Shown here one piece after another: positions 44,612 through 53,035 of a DNA stretch of 64,000 nt. How positions within the stretch are numbered: position 1 is the first letter of the stretch; each line of letters starts with the position of its first letter. Position numbers and translations under genes: made by a program. The notes under the pieces were generated by a model. That model searched no databases. It was given only the letters and a program-made list of their open reading frames with translations, and was not told the origin of the DNA. Origin of the DNA: Edaphobacter flagellatus (lineage in GTDB: Bacteria; Acidobacteriota; Terriglobia; Terriglobales; Acidobacteriaceae); the NCBI RefSeq assembly GCF_025264665.1, contig NZ_CP073697.1:4197501-4261500 (forward strand), given 5' to 3'.

Positions 44612-45658
44612 ATGAAGATTCTTTACGCTGCGGGCCTCTCCCCAAACGACTCGTCGCTCTATCGCCTGTGGGCGCTCGAACGTCTCGGCCACCAGGTCAT
44701 CCCCATCAACGCATACGAGTATGAGTCCAAAAATCCGTTGGTGCGCAAAGTGATCTTTCGTCTCTCCGCCGGTCCGCATGTCGATCGCCTGAATCGCGAT
44801 CTCCTGCGTCTTGCCGAAGTCGAGAAGCCCGACCTCCTGTGGGCCGACAAGCTCCTCTGGATGCGTCCCGCCACGCTCGATCGCCTCCGTGCTCTTGGCG
44901 TTGCCACCGTGAGCTACATGATCGACAACCCTTTCGGCACCCGGCAGGACCCCGGCTGGCGGCTCTACATGAAGTCCATCCCGCACTACGACCTGCACGT
45001 TGTCCAGCGAGACAAGAACATCGCCGACTACAAGGCGCGTGGAGCCCGCGATGTCATCAAGATCCAAACAGCCTACGAGCCGACGATTCACTTTCCCCCG
45101 GCGGCAGGTTGGTCCGACAAAGACCGCAATCGCGACGTCTCCTTCGTAGGAACCCCCTACGATGACCGTGCCGAGACCCTCACTCGCCTCTCTTCTGAGT
45201 TCGGCGTCGTCATCTCTGGTAACCAACGTGCGTGGCAGCGCGCGCTCTCACCCGAAGCCTTCAGCAAGCTCTACCGCGAGGGAGAGCTCTACCAACAGCA
45301 GTACCGCGAGGCCATCTGGCGCTCGAAGATCAACCTCAGCTTCATCACCCATTCCAACCAGGACGAGTTCGTCCACAAAAGCTTCGAAATCGCCGGTTGC
45401 GGTGGCTTTCTGTTAGCTGAGCGCTCCGCGGGCCACATGGCTCGTTTCAAAGAGGACGAGGAAGCCGTCTTCTTCACCGGTTTCGATGAACTGGAAGCCA
45501 AAATTCGCCGCTATCTTCCTGACGAAGCTGCCCGCACCCGGATCGCCGCAGCAGGCTATGCACGAGGAGTCCGCGACGGCTACCACAATGATCGCCAGGT
45601 TGGCCTAATCGTCGAGCGGGCAGAGTCCATCCTTCGTCATCTGGCTGCAACGAAGTAA
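44612..45658 (+). CDS. CgeB-like glycosyltransferase (Glyco_trans_1_2)
   Basis: 348 residues of a GT-B-like glycosyltransferase. N-terminal Rossmann domain: MKILYAAGLSPNDSSLYRL and WALERLGHQV. C-terminal half: DVSFVGTPYDDRAE, NLSFITHSNQDEFVHKS-FEIAGCGGF and FLLAERS, all like CgeB/spore-maturation-type transferases. Donor and acceptor are unknown; cell-surface polysaccharide or protein glycosylation is possible. No signal peptide. Located between the PRC/MgtE_N/CBS and NRAMP genes, oddly, with 57 and 135 base gaps, so it may not belong to the same unit as those two. Confidence 0.85.
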   Translation: MKILYAAGLSPNDSSLYRLWALERLGHQVIPINAYEYESKNPLVRKVIFRLSAGPHVDRLNRDLLRLAEVEKPDLLWADKLLWMRPATLDRLRALGVATVSYMIDNPFGTRQDPGWRLYMKSIPHYDLHVVQRDKNIADYKARGARDVIKIQTAYEPTIHFPPAAGWSDKDRNRDVSFVGTPYDDRAETLTRLSSEFGVVISGNQRAWQRALSPEAFSKLYREGELYQQQYREAIWRSKINLSFITHSNQDEFVHKSFEIAGCGGFLLAERSAGHMARFKEDEEAVFFTGFDELEAKIRRYLPDEAARTRIAAAGYARGVRDGYHNDRQVGLIVERAESILRHLAATK

Positions 45659-45793
45659 ATTGTCATCTCACTGTATGCTGAATCAAGGCCGGTATGGATC
45701 CGGTCCCACGCAAACATTGGGGCTGGCTTTGGACGTTGCCAGGCCCTTACATTTGTCCAGACACTGTCCTTTTCAGGGAGAGCCAGACGACGC

Positions 45794-47044
45794 ATGGCAT
45801 TGTGGAGAAGATGGCGAACGCGGGTGATGCTCTTCCTGGCCGTGCTGGGCCCTGGCTTCATCACAGCTAACGTCGATAATGACTCCGGCGGCATCCTCAC
45901 CTACTCGCAGGCAGGCGCGCAGTACGGCTACAAGATGCTCTGGACGATGATCCCCATCACTCTCGCCCTCATCGTTGTGCAGGAGATGTGTGCCCGTATG
46001 GGCGTCGTCACCGGCAAGGGGCTCAGCGACCTCATCCGCGAAGAGTTCGGCCTGCGCATGACCTTCGTCGTCATGATCCTGCTGGTTATCGTGAACTTCG
46101 GCAACGTCATGGCCGAGTTCTCCGGTATCGCTGGCTCGATGCAACTCTTCCACGTCAGTAAATATTTCAGCGTTCCCATCTGCGCTTTCATCGTCTGGAT
46201 TCTGGTCGTCAAAGGCGACTACAAAAGCGTCGAAAAGGTCTTCCTGCTTGCAAGCAGTGTCTACATCTCTTACATCTTCGCCGGCGTTCTCAGTGGGCCT
46301 GACTGGCACCTCGCTCTCGCACAGACCGTCAAGCTGCCCGAGCGCTCTGTCTGGAGCGACCGCAACTATGTCTACATGGTGATTGGACTCATCGGCACAA
46401 CCATTGCGCCCTGGATGCAGTTCTACCTGCAATCGTCCATCGTCGAGAAGGGAATTGAGGTCAGCCAATACAAGGACTCCCGGCTCGACGTCATCGTAGG
46501 CTCCTTCTTTACCGACATCGTCGCTTGGTTCATTATCGTCGCCTGTGCCGCAACACTCTACCTCCACGGCATGCGCAACATCACCGAGGCCGCTGACGCT
46601 GCAGAAGCCATGAAGCCCCTCGCCGGACAGTACGCCTTCATTCTCTTTGCGGCTGGTCTCTTCAACGCCTCGATCTTCGCGGCATCTATCCTTCCGCTCT
46701 CGACGGCATATACGGTTTGCGAAGGTTTGGGCCTTGAAAGCGGCCTGGACAAGAGCTTTGGCGAGGCGCGCTTCTTCTACTGGTTCTATACGCTGCTCCT
46801 GGCCCTCGGTGCAGCTGTAGTTCTGATCCCGAATTTTCCTCTGGTCAAGGTCATTATCGGCTCGCAGGTTCTCAACGGAGTTCTGCTGCCGATCGTCCTC
46901 ATCTTCATGCTCCGGCTGATCAACAGGCACGAGCTGATGGGAAAATATACGAACTCACACTGGTTCAATATCGTGGCCTGGGTGACGGCCATAATCGTCA
47001 TCGGCCTCTCCCTGATGCTGATGTGGAACACCATTCACGGCTAG
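45794..47044 (+). CDS. NRAMP-family divalent-metal transporter with altered metal-site motifs
   Basis: 416 residues with about eleven hydrophobic helices and the NRAMP layout. The first helix motif, canonically DPGN, reads D30-S-G-G33 in GPGFITANVDNDSGG; the sixth helix motif, canonically MPHN, reads A205-P-W-M208 in TTIAPWMQFYLQSS. The methionine that selects transition metals is thus absent. In NRAMP-related magnesium transporters the Met is replaced by Ala, but the DPGN Asn is usually kept, so this protein differs from both. Likely transports a divalent cation, perhaps Mg2+ or Mn2+. The soluble MgtE_N/CBS protein is encoded two genes upstream. The 135 bases before the ATG show no riboswitch I recognise. 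Confidence 0.85.
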   Translation: MALWRRWRTRVMLFLAVLGPGFITANVDNDSGGILTYSQAGAQYGYKMLWTMIPITLALIVVQEMCARMGVVTGKGLSDLIREEFGLRMTFVVMILLVIVNFGNVMAEFSGIAGSMQLFHVSKYFSVPICAFIVWILVVKGDYKSVEKVFLLASSVYISYIFAGVLSGPDWHLALAQTVKLPERSVWSDRNYVYMVIGLIGTTIAPWMQFYLQSSIVEKGIEVSQYKDSRLDVIVGSFFTDIVAWFIIVACAATLYLHGMRNITEAADAAEAMKPLAGQYAFILFAAGLFNASIFAASILPLSTAYTVCEGLGLESGLDKSFGEARFFYWFYTLLLALGAAVVLIPNFPLVKVIIGSQVLNGVLLPIVLIFMLRLINRHELMGKYTNSHWFNIVAWVTAIIVIGLSLMLMWNTIHG

Positions 47045-47164
47045 CAACGGAGGGAGGAGCGGGCGAAGAAGATAAAGTTGATAAAACCAGATTTTGGGGG
47101 AGTCCACCGCTCCCTCCAAGCCGTCTAAAGGAAAGTTTGGAGCTTATCGAATATTTCGAAGCAG

Positions 47165-47665
47165 CTAGATAATCTTTCCTTCAGAAAGGTCCTGAATCAA
47201 CCCCAGGTCCGCCGCCAGAAAGTCATACTGCGGGAGCGTCGAAAGTGTCGCCCAGCGCACATCGTTGAAGATGCGGTTTTCAATCTCGCCTGCAAACTCA
47301 AGCACGGTAAAGAACTCCAGATCGATCACGCCGCCGTTGCGGTATTTATGACGGACGCGGGCAACACTCTTGCCCAGTGTAGCCGTGATACCGAGCTCTT
47401 CATTCAGCTCACGCAGCAGGGCATTCTCTGGTGTTTCGCCCGGTTCGATCTTGCCTCCAGGAAACTCCCACTTCAAGCTCATCGGCTGATCCGGCTTGCG
47501 CTGGCAGATCAGAACCTCAGTTTCCGGCCCCGTTGTTCGCAAAATTAGCCCTGCGACAACAAAGCGTACCGGCCTGGGCAATGTCGTGCCGGGAGGAACC
47601 TTGAACTTGGGAATCGACTCACTCACCGAGTCCAGTGTATGCCGCCAACCGCCCTGCGAGAGCAC
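47165..47665 (-). CDS. NUDIX hydrolase (MutT-like)
   Basis: 166 residues. The NUDIX box is complete: G71 to I93, with E77 and R85-E86-L-N-E-E90 (GKIEPGETPENALLRELNEE). A loop of the first ~30 residues precedes the fold. Likely hydrolyses a nucleoside diphosphate derivative, e.g. 8-oxo-dGTP or another NTP, by analogy with MutT-like members. Start is GTG at 47665; an in-frame GTG about 12 codons later is also possible, since neither has a strong ribosome-binding site. It follows the HAD gene by 7 bases, probably one transcript. Confidence 0.88.
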   Translation of the reverse strand: MLSQGGWRHTLDSVSESIPKFKVPPGTTLPRPVRFVVAGLILRTTGPETEVLICQRKPDQPMSLKWEFPGGKIEPGETPENALLRELNEELGITATLGKSVARVRHKYRNGGVIDLEFFTVLEFAGEIENRIFNDVRWATLSTLPQYDFLAADLGLIQDLSEGKII

Positions 47666-47672
47666 CTATTCT

Positions 47673-48395
47673 TTATGCGGGTGTAACGGAGGCAGGATAG
47701 TAAACAGCCCAGTTCTCCTGCGCGCTACGCTCCAACAGGCCTGCCGTGGGGTTGACCGGAAACGCCCGCTTCGCAATCGCCAGCATTGCCGCATCATGGA
47801 CCGAGTTGCCAAACACTGCATCCGGAGTAGTAATGCCCACCAGTGCCAGCGATGCCACCTTGCCTTCGTCTGTTGGCACATCCAACAGCTTGTCGGTGAT
47901 TATGCCGTTTCGCGACGCGACTTTGGCCGCCAGCACGCGCTCTGCGGGGATGCCGAAGCGGCGAACGCCTTCCTCAATCACCCAGTCGTTCGTGGAGCTC
48001 ACGGCCCATATCTCGGTGCCCTGGGCAATCAGCTCCGCAACCAACACAGACATCTCAGGGAAGATATTCCGCTCAATCTTCGTCGCAAAGAACTCGCGTG
48101 CCGCCTTGCGTAGCTCCTCCTCGCGCAGTCCCTGGTACAGTTGCACCATCTCGCCGCAGATCGCAATCTCCGAAACCTCGCCGCGGTGGTAGGCCCTATA
48201 GCGGGCATCGATCCAGTCCGCACCTTCACGTGAAACCAGGCCTGTCTCGATCGTCCACTTCATAAACGACGATCCGGCATCGCCCGACCACAGTGTTCCG
48301 TCGCAGTCGAAGATAGCAATCTTTGGGGACAGGGAATGGACGGCGGCGTGGAACTCTTCAGTCGACAGGGTTCGAATACTTAGTGCTTGGCTCAC
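47673..48395 (-). CDS. HAD-superfamily hydrolase (HAD-IB-like)
   Basis: About 240 residues. The nucleophile motif is D30-C-D32-G-T-L in AIFDCDGTLWSGDAG; motif II lies in WAVSSTNDWV and motif III/IV in the FGNSVHDAAML region. The C1-type cap with a helical insert resembles phosphoserine phosphatase-like or HAD-IB enzymes. The substrate is unknown. A frame reaches 48425 with TTG; GTG at 48395 is preferred on the family N-terminus, though its upstream signal is weak. Followed by NUDIX after 7 bases. Confidence 0.82.
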   Translation of the reverse strand: MSQALSIRTLSTEEFHAAVHSLSPKIAIFDCDGTLWSGDAGSSFMKWTIETGLVSREGADWIDARYRAYHRGEVSEIAICGEMVQLYQGLREEELRKAAREFFATKIERNIFPEMSVLVAELIAQGTEIWAVSSTNDWVIEEGVRRFGIPAERVLAAKVASRNGIITDKLLDVPTDEGKVASLALVGITTPDAVFGNSVHDAAMLAIAKRAFPVNPTAGLLERSAQENWAVYYPASVTPA

Positions 48396-48561
48396 GGGAA
48401 ACTCAACTTTTCTGCGCGACCGCAACTGGCGCGCTCTCGATATTCGTCAGATCTTCTAGGGAATTCTACCAACGTGACGTTACAAATTCGACGTATCAAT
48501 CGCATGGCTTGAACCACCGTCAATACGTCCTCAATGTTAAAAACACGTTATTTCAAGCGAT

Positions 48562-49212
48562 TTAGATCGGTGCAGGAGCGTCCACGACCGCAATGCCTGC
48601 CGGTGGTGTGAACGTAAAATCACCTTCACGGATGGGCACGTTCTCCTCGACTTGCGTAAAGGAAAACTCCGTTGTGGCTCCATCCAACTCCTCAAGCTTC
48701 ATATGCTGAATCGCTCCAGTACCTGTAACATCGAGCGTCAGCAGCTTGATGCGCTGCTCCATGCCATGAGGAATACCGGCGATATGAATGCCGTGCGAAT
48801 CCTCAGTCACCGTCAAACTACCCAGCTCTTTCTTCAGCTGTGTATGGCCCAGCAGAAACCGCAGAGGACTGCGTAGATCATCCAGCTGCTTTGCCGGTAC
48901 ACGCTGCACTTGCGCATCACCAGGTGTAAAAAACCACGCATACTTTCCGTCCAGCACAAAAAGTTTGCCTTCCGGCTGGTCATAGTTCCAGCGCATGCGT
49001 CCCGGTTTCTTTAGCAGCAACGTGCCGGTCTCCGTGCGGTCTACTCCCATGCCCGCATAGCGTTCCGCATAGTGAGCACGCAGAGAGCTAAGCCGGTTGT
49101 AGTGGTCGTCCACCTTACGCAGCAGGGCATCTGCATCCTGCGCCCGCAAGATGGCAGGAAAAGCCAGTGCAAAGGTCAGGGTCAAAGCACCACGCATCAA
49201 ACGACGTCTCAC
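48562..49212 (-). CDS. lolA: LolA-family outer-membrane lipoprotein carrier
   Basis: 216 residues with a signal peptide (LMRGALTLTFALAFPAILRA). LolA-type open beta-barrel pattern: LLRKVDDHYNRLSSLRAHYAERY, RMRWNYDQPEGKLFVLDGKYAWFFTPG and LRFLLG. LolA carries lipoproteins across the periplasm to LolB in the outer membrane. Its start overlaps the stop of the upstream pilin gene by 4 bases, so the two are translationally coupled. No LolB or LolCDE gene is near. The barrel lacks a Cys, as expected for LolA rather than for LolB. Confidence 0.88.
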   Translation of the reverse strand: MRRRLMRGALTLTFALAFPAILRAQDADALLRKVDDHYNRLSSLRAHYAERYAGMGVDRTETGTLLLKKPGRMRWNYDQPEGKLFVLDGKYAWFFTPGDAQVQRVPAKQLDDLRSPLRFLLGHTQLKKELGSLTVTEDSHGIHIAGIPHGMEQRIKLLTLDVTGTGAIQHMKLEELDGATTEFSFTQVEENVPIREGDFTFTPPAGIAVVDAPAPI

Positions 49213-49742
49213 TGGATCGGCTGTGTGCAGTTTGTGCCCCCGGCCGGGTCATAGGTGAGGTGATTATTCTCGTCGGAGCAGAAGCCGCGGTCACCCGACT
49301 TTCCGACAGAGAGCGGCACAGCCGTCACCTCAAAGGACGTGATCATGTCCTGGTTGTTGACCGTTACCTTGTTGCAGTTGGTGATGGCAAAGGCATACCC
49401 TGCCTTGCTGCCAGTAGCAAGTTCGGTGGGGATCAGCTGTGCGGCTTGTGCCGAAGGCGCTCCCGACTTGGGGTCGCCACCAAGCTGCGCCAGCGAACAC
49501 GCAAATCCGTTGGCAGGGAACTGTGAGTTGTACTGCAACTGGGCCTGCACGATCGTGCGTACCGACTGCATCGCCGAGGTCTCATGAGCCGTCTTGGTCA
49601 GCTTCAACATCTGCGGCACGGCCAATGTCATCAGGATCAGCATCACCGACATAACGATCAGCAGCTCGATCAGCGTAAAGCCCTGCTCGTTCCGTGTTCT
49701 CTTCTCTTGAAGACCCTGCTTTATCCTCGACCGATCCATCAT
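49209..49742 (-). CDS. Type IV pilin-like (prepilin N-methylation) protein
   Basis: 177 residues with a class III prepilin leader: NEQG21^F22TLIELLIVMSVML, with Glu at the fifth mature position and a hydrophobic helix of about 25 residues. The globular part has cysteine pairs and a Gly/Asp-rich end; typical of GspG-like or PilA-like proteins. It overlaps the LolA gene by four bases and follows the M16 peptidase gene by 40 bases. No assembly genes (PilB, PilC, PilQ) lie nearby, so it is a minor or orphan pilin supplied to a machine encoded elsewhere. Confidence 0.87.
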   Translation of the reverse strand: MMDRSRIKQGLQEKRTRNEQGFTLIELLIVMSVMLILMTLAVPQMLKLTKTAHETSAMQSVRTIVQAQLQYNSQFPANGFACSLAQLGGDPKSGAPSAQAAQLIPTELATGSKAGYAFAITNCNKVTVNNQDMITSFEVTAVPLSVGKSGDRGFCSDENNHLTYDPAGGTNCTQPIQ

Positions 49743-49782
49743 GTCCTCGTATCCTCGTTTGTCCTGCCAACTCCAGACTTTA

Positions 49783-51102
49783 TCAGCAGGCGAGGTCTGC
49801 GCGCTCGACGTTCATTGCACCAAGGTTACCAAGCAGGGTCAGGGCCATCGCCTCCGGCCTGAAAAGCTCACGTGCCAACCGCTGAACGTCGTCCGGCGTC
49901 ACCGCCTCAATCTCGCGCGTTATCTCGTCCACGCCAAAGAAACGCCCGTAGTACATCTGCTGGCGCGCCAGATTCGCCATCCTGCTCGACGAACTTTCCA
50001 GCCCCAGCACGATGTTACTCTTCAGTTGATCCTTGGCGCGAAGCAGCTCCGCTTCGCCTACCGTCTCCTGCTTCAGACGCCGCAGCTCCGCCATCGTGAG
50101 CGCCAGAGTCTCCTGTGTCTTATCCACGGCAACACCAGCCGAGATCATCAGCGCTCCCGTATCCCGAAACGGGCTCATCTCCGAGTAGATCGAGTACGCC
50201 AGCCCACGCTCCTCGCGTACCGTCTGAAACAGCCGCGAGCTCATCCCACCGCCCAGCATCGCATTCAGCAGGTAGATCCCATAGCGGTCAGGATGGTTCA
50301 CTGCAGGTGCCGGCATTCCCAGCATCAGCTGTACCTGCTCCAGCGACTTCTTACTCTTCAGCGTGATGTGCGGCATCGCCACCGGAGCCTCACGCCGGGG
50401 GAAAGGCGTGCTCGCGCTAGGAGCCAGCCCGCCAAACTTCTTCTCCACCTCGGCGACAAAGCTCTCATGATCAAGATTGCCCGCCGCCGAAAACACCATA
50501 TTCCGCGGCGTGAACTGCTCGCGGTAGAAGTCAAAGACCATCCCCTGCTCGAACGACGAAACCGTCTTCTTCGTCCCCAGAATTGGCCTGCCCAGCGAAT
50601 CGCCCTTCCAAAAATTCTGCGTGAAGATTTCGTTTACCAGATAGTCCGGGTTGTCCTCATCCATCTTGATTTCTTCGAGGATCACACCCTTCTCGCGATC
50701 CAGCTCCTCTGGCGTAAACGTCGGGTGCAGCACAAGGTCAGAAAGCACATCGAGTGCCGGGGAAATATGCTCGTCCAGCACCTTGATGTTGAAGCAGACC
50801 GTCTCTTTGCTGGTAAAGGCGTCGAGATTGCCGCCGATCGTGTCCACCTCGCGGGCAATCTGACGGGCTGACCGGCTCGTCGTCCCCTTGAACACCATGT
50901 GCTCCACAAAGTGCGAGATACCGTTGATAGGGGCCGCCTCGTCCCGGGAGCCGGAGCCGACCCACACGCCCATCGAAACGCTGCGCAGGTGCGGAATGCT
51001 CTCCGTCAGAACGATCAGGCCATTATCCAAAACAGATTTGCAGATGTTGCGGGAGATACGGGGAGTAATACGAATATCTTCAATCAGAGTGCTTGCTGCC
51101 AT
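49783..51102 (-). CDS. M16 family (pitrilysin-like) zinc peptidase
   Basis: 439 residues. Zinc motif H64-F-V-E67-H68 (GISHFVEHMVFKGT), with the distal Glu of the inverted motif in EEIKMDEDNP. N-terminal TPRIS-RNICKSVLDNGLIVL and the second-domain signature GMSSRLFQTVREERGLAYSIY (R/Y anchor) are typical of the mitochondrial-processing-peptidase-like branch. Cytosolic, no signal peptide. It is followed by the pilin and LolA genes. Divergent from rlmN with about 76 bases between starts. Confidence 0.92.
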   Translation of the reverse strand: MAASTLIEDIRITPRISRNICKSVLDNGLIVLTESIPHLRSVSMGVWVGSGSRDEAAPINGISHFVEHMVFKGTTSRSARQIAREVDTIGGNLDAFTSKETVCFNIKVLDEHISPALDVLSDLVLHPTFTPEELDREKGVILEEIKMDEDNPDYLVNEIFTQNFWKGDSLGRPILGTKKTVSSFEQGMVFDFYREQFTPRNMVFSAAGNLDHESFVAEVEKKFGGLAPSASTPFPRREAPVAMPHITLKSKKSLEQVQLMLGMPAPAVNHPDRYGIYLLNAMLGGGMSSRLFQTVREERGLAYSIYSEMSPFRDTGALMISAGVAVDKTQETLALTMAELRRLKQETVGEAELLRAKDQLKSNIVLGLESSSSRMANLARQQMYYGRFFGVDEITREIEAVTPDDVQRLARELFRPEAMALTLLGNLGAMNVERADLAC

Positions 51103-51178
51103 AGCTCTATTCTTTCATAGGCGGCACAAACGGCGTAAACTGTAGAAAGACAAGGATATGGGTGAAGTTTAGATCTGT

Positions 51179-52486
51179 ATGTCGAACAAAATAAAAGACG
51201 AAACCCTGGCCCCGGCTTCTGCCGAAGCTCCCCGCCCGCAGGCCCTCTTCGGCATGCTCCCCGACGAGTTGAAGCAGCTCGTGGAGAGCCGCGGGCAGAA
51301 GCCCTACCGAGCCGCTCAGATCGCCGAAGCCTTGTATCGTGAGCGAGTTACGTCTATCGACGAAATAACCGTCCTCCCTGCAGCCCTTCGCCAGGAGCTG
51401 GTCGGTGCCGGATTCACTCTCGGCCTGCCCGAAATCGTACAGACTGCGCGCTCTGTGGACGGGACCGAACGCTACCTCATGCGTATGGCCGACGGGGAAA
51501 CCGTCGAAACTGTTTGGATGCCCGACGGCGATGGAGGCGAGCGAGGCGACGGCAGCGAAGCCTCAGCTGAAGAAGAGGCTGTCGACGGCCTCGAGGGCAA
51601 CGCCTCCGAGTTCTCCGAAGTCCCCAAACGCGACCTCAGCGGCCATGATCTGAGAAAAACCGATCTCAGAAACATGGGTGCGCTTGCCGAGAGCGGGTAT
51701 CGCCGCGCCACCATCTGCATCTCCTCGCAGGTCGGTTGCGCCGTCAACTGCCAGTTCTGTCTCACCGCCAAGCTCGGCATCAAGCGTAACCTCACTGGAG
51801 GCGAAATCGCCGGACAGGTTGCCCAGGTACTGAACCGCCATGGCATCAAGATGGGTAAGGACCGCATCAACCTCGTCTTCATGGGCATGGGCGAGCCCTT
51901 CCTCAACTACGACGAGTTCATCCGCTCGGTCCACGTTCTGACGAAACATATCGGCATCCCCGAATCGCGCATGACCGTCTCGACCAGCGGCATCGAACCG
52001 GCCATCCGCCGCTTCGCCGCAGAGCCAGTCCGCCCCAAGCTCGCCCTCAGTCTCAACGCCTCCAACGACACTATTCGCGAGCAGGTGATGCCCATCACGC
52101 GCAAATGGAAGATCGACCAGCTGCTTGAAGCCGTCAGCACTATCCCGCTCGGCAAACGCGAATGGGTCACCTTCGAGTATGTCCTGCTCGGCGGCGTCAA
52201 CGACCAGCCCCAGCATGCCCGCGAAGTCCTCGACCTGCTCAAAGACATGCGGGCCAAGGTCAACCTCATCGTCTGGAACCCCGGCCCCGGCATCGCCTAC
52301 ACCCAGCCGAAGCCCGAAGACGTCGCCGTCTTCCAGAAGATGCTCATCGACGCCGGCATGCCCACCTACATCCGCCGCCCACGCGGCCGCGACATCTACG
52401 CCGCCTGTGGCCAGCTCAAGCGAACAGTGAACGAGACTCAGCCCGGATTAGTCGAAATCCAGGCTGCATCGGTTCACGCGTCGTGA
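51179..52486 (+). CDS. rlmN: 23S rRNA (adenine2503-C2)-methyltransferase RlmN with insert
   Basis: Radical SAM methyltransferase for A2503 of 23S rRNA and A37 of some tRNAs. The [4Fe-4S] motif is C187-A-V-N-C191-Q-F-C194, followed by TAKLGIKRNLTGGEIAGQV, GMGEPFLNYDE and the C-terminal TYIRRPRGRDIYAACGQLK with the methyl-relay Cys. The core is normal, but between MPDGDG (near 117) and SGYRRATICISSQ (near 173) there is an insert of about 55 mostly acidic residues; E. coli RlmN goes straight from DEDRAT to the core there. The insert ends in DLSGHDLRKTDLRNM, a pentapeptide-like pattern. Overall 435 residues versus about 384. Confidence 0.95.
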   Translation: MSNKIKDETLAPASAEAPRPQALFGMLPDELKQLVESRGQKPYRAAQIAEALYRERVTSIDEITVLPAALRQELVGAGFTLGLPEIVQTARSVDGTERYLMRMADGETVETVWMPDGDGGERGDGSEASAEEEAVDGLEGNASEFSEVPKRDLSGHDLRKTDLRNMGALAESGYRRATICISSQVGCAVNCQFCLTAKLGIKRNLTGGEIAGQVAQVLNRHGIKMGKDRINLVFMGMGEPFLNYDEFIRSVHVLTKHIGIPESRMTVSTSGIEPAIRRFAAEPVRPKLALSLNASNDTIREQVMPITRKWKIDQLLEAVSTIPLGKREWVTFEYVLLGGVNDQPQHAREVLDLLKDMRAKVNLIVWNPGPGIAYTQPKPEDVAVFQKMLIDAGMPTYIRRPRGRDIYAACGQLKRTVNETQPGLVEIQAASVHAS

Positions 52487-52490
52487 GCCG

Positions 52491-52841
52491 TTACTCCGAC
52501 CAAACCGCCAGATGATTGCCATCCGGGTCGAGAAAGTGAAACCGTCTGCCTCCGGGGAAAGCAAAAATTTCTTTGTGAATCTTCCCTCCAGCTGCTTTGA
52601 CGGCAGCTAACGTCGCTTCCAGGTCTTTACTGTACAACACAACCCGGGCGCCACCCTCCGAAGCAGGCTCTGACGTCGTGAAGCCGCCTTCAAGATGCCC
52701 ATCGTTGAACGAGACGTACTCCGGCCCCCAGTCCTGAAACGTCCAGCCAAACACGGTCGCATAAAAGCGTTTGATGGATTCAGGATGCTTGCAGGGAAAT
52801 TCGATGTAGTTGATCGTATGGTGCAGACGCTCGGCTGGCAT
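52491..52841 (-). CDS. VOC family (glyoxalase/bleomycin-resistance-like) protein
   Basis: 116 residues with two beta-alpha-beta-beta-beta modules. Ligand-type residues appear in HTINYIEFPC, and HFLDPDGNHLAVWSE closes the fold as in many VOC proteins. Likely a metal-dependent small-molecule enzyme or binding protein; the substrate is unknown. It converges with rlmN, with 4 bases between stops. The 194 bases upstream hold no evident gene. Confidence 0.85.
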   Translation of the reverse strand: MPAERLHHTINYIEFPCKHPESIKRFYATVFGWTFQDWGPEYVSFNDGHLEGGFTTSEPASEGGARVVLYSKDLEATLAAVKAAGGKIHKEIFAFPGGRRFHFLDPDGNHLAVWSE

Positions 52842-53035
52842 GGTGTACTCCTTCGGCTAAAGAGGCGGTTGTGAGCATAGCAATGCTATGCCTGCATGGC
52901 CTCCGTTCACAGCGCTGCGGGGCGAAGCTGTGAGTAGAGTCTCCCGTCTGGAACCTGAACCATACAAGCGGGCGGAGACTGCCGAGGTACTGTCACAGGC
53001 TATCGAAGGATATCTGCCGATGCAACTCGGGTGAT

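Noticed and set aside
45659..45793. Mn2+ (yybP-ykoY) or Mg2+ (M-box) riboswitch ahead of the NRAMP gene
   Set aside because: No matching conserved segments seen in the 135 bases.
45773..46930. Long minus-strand frame antisense to the NRAMP gene
   Set aside because: Acidic low-complexity mirror of hydrophobic codons; no motif.
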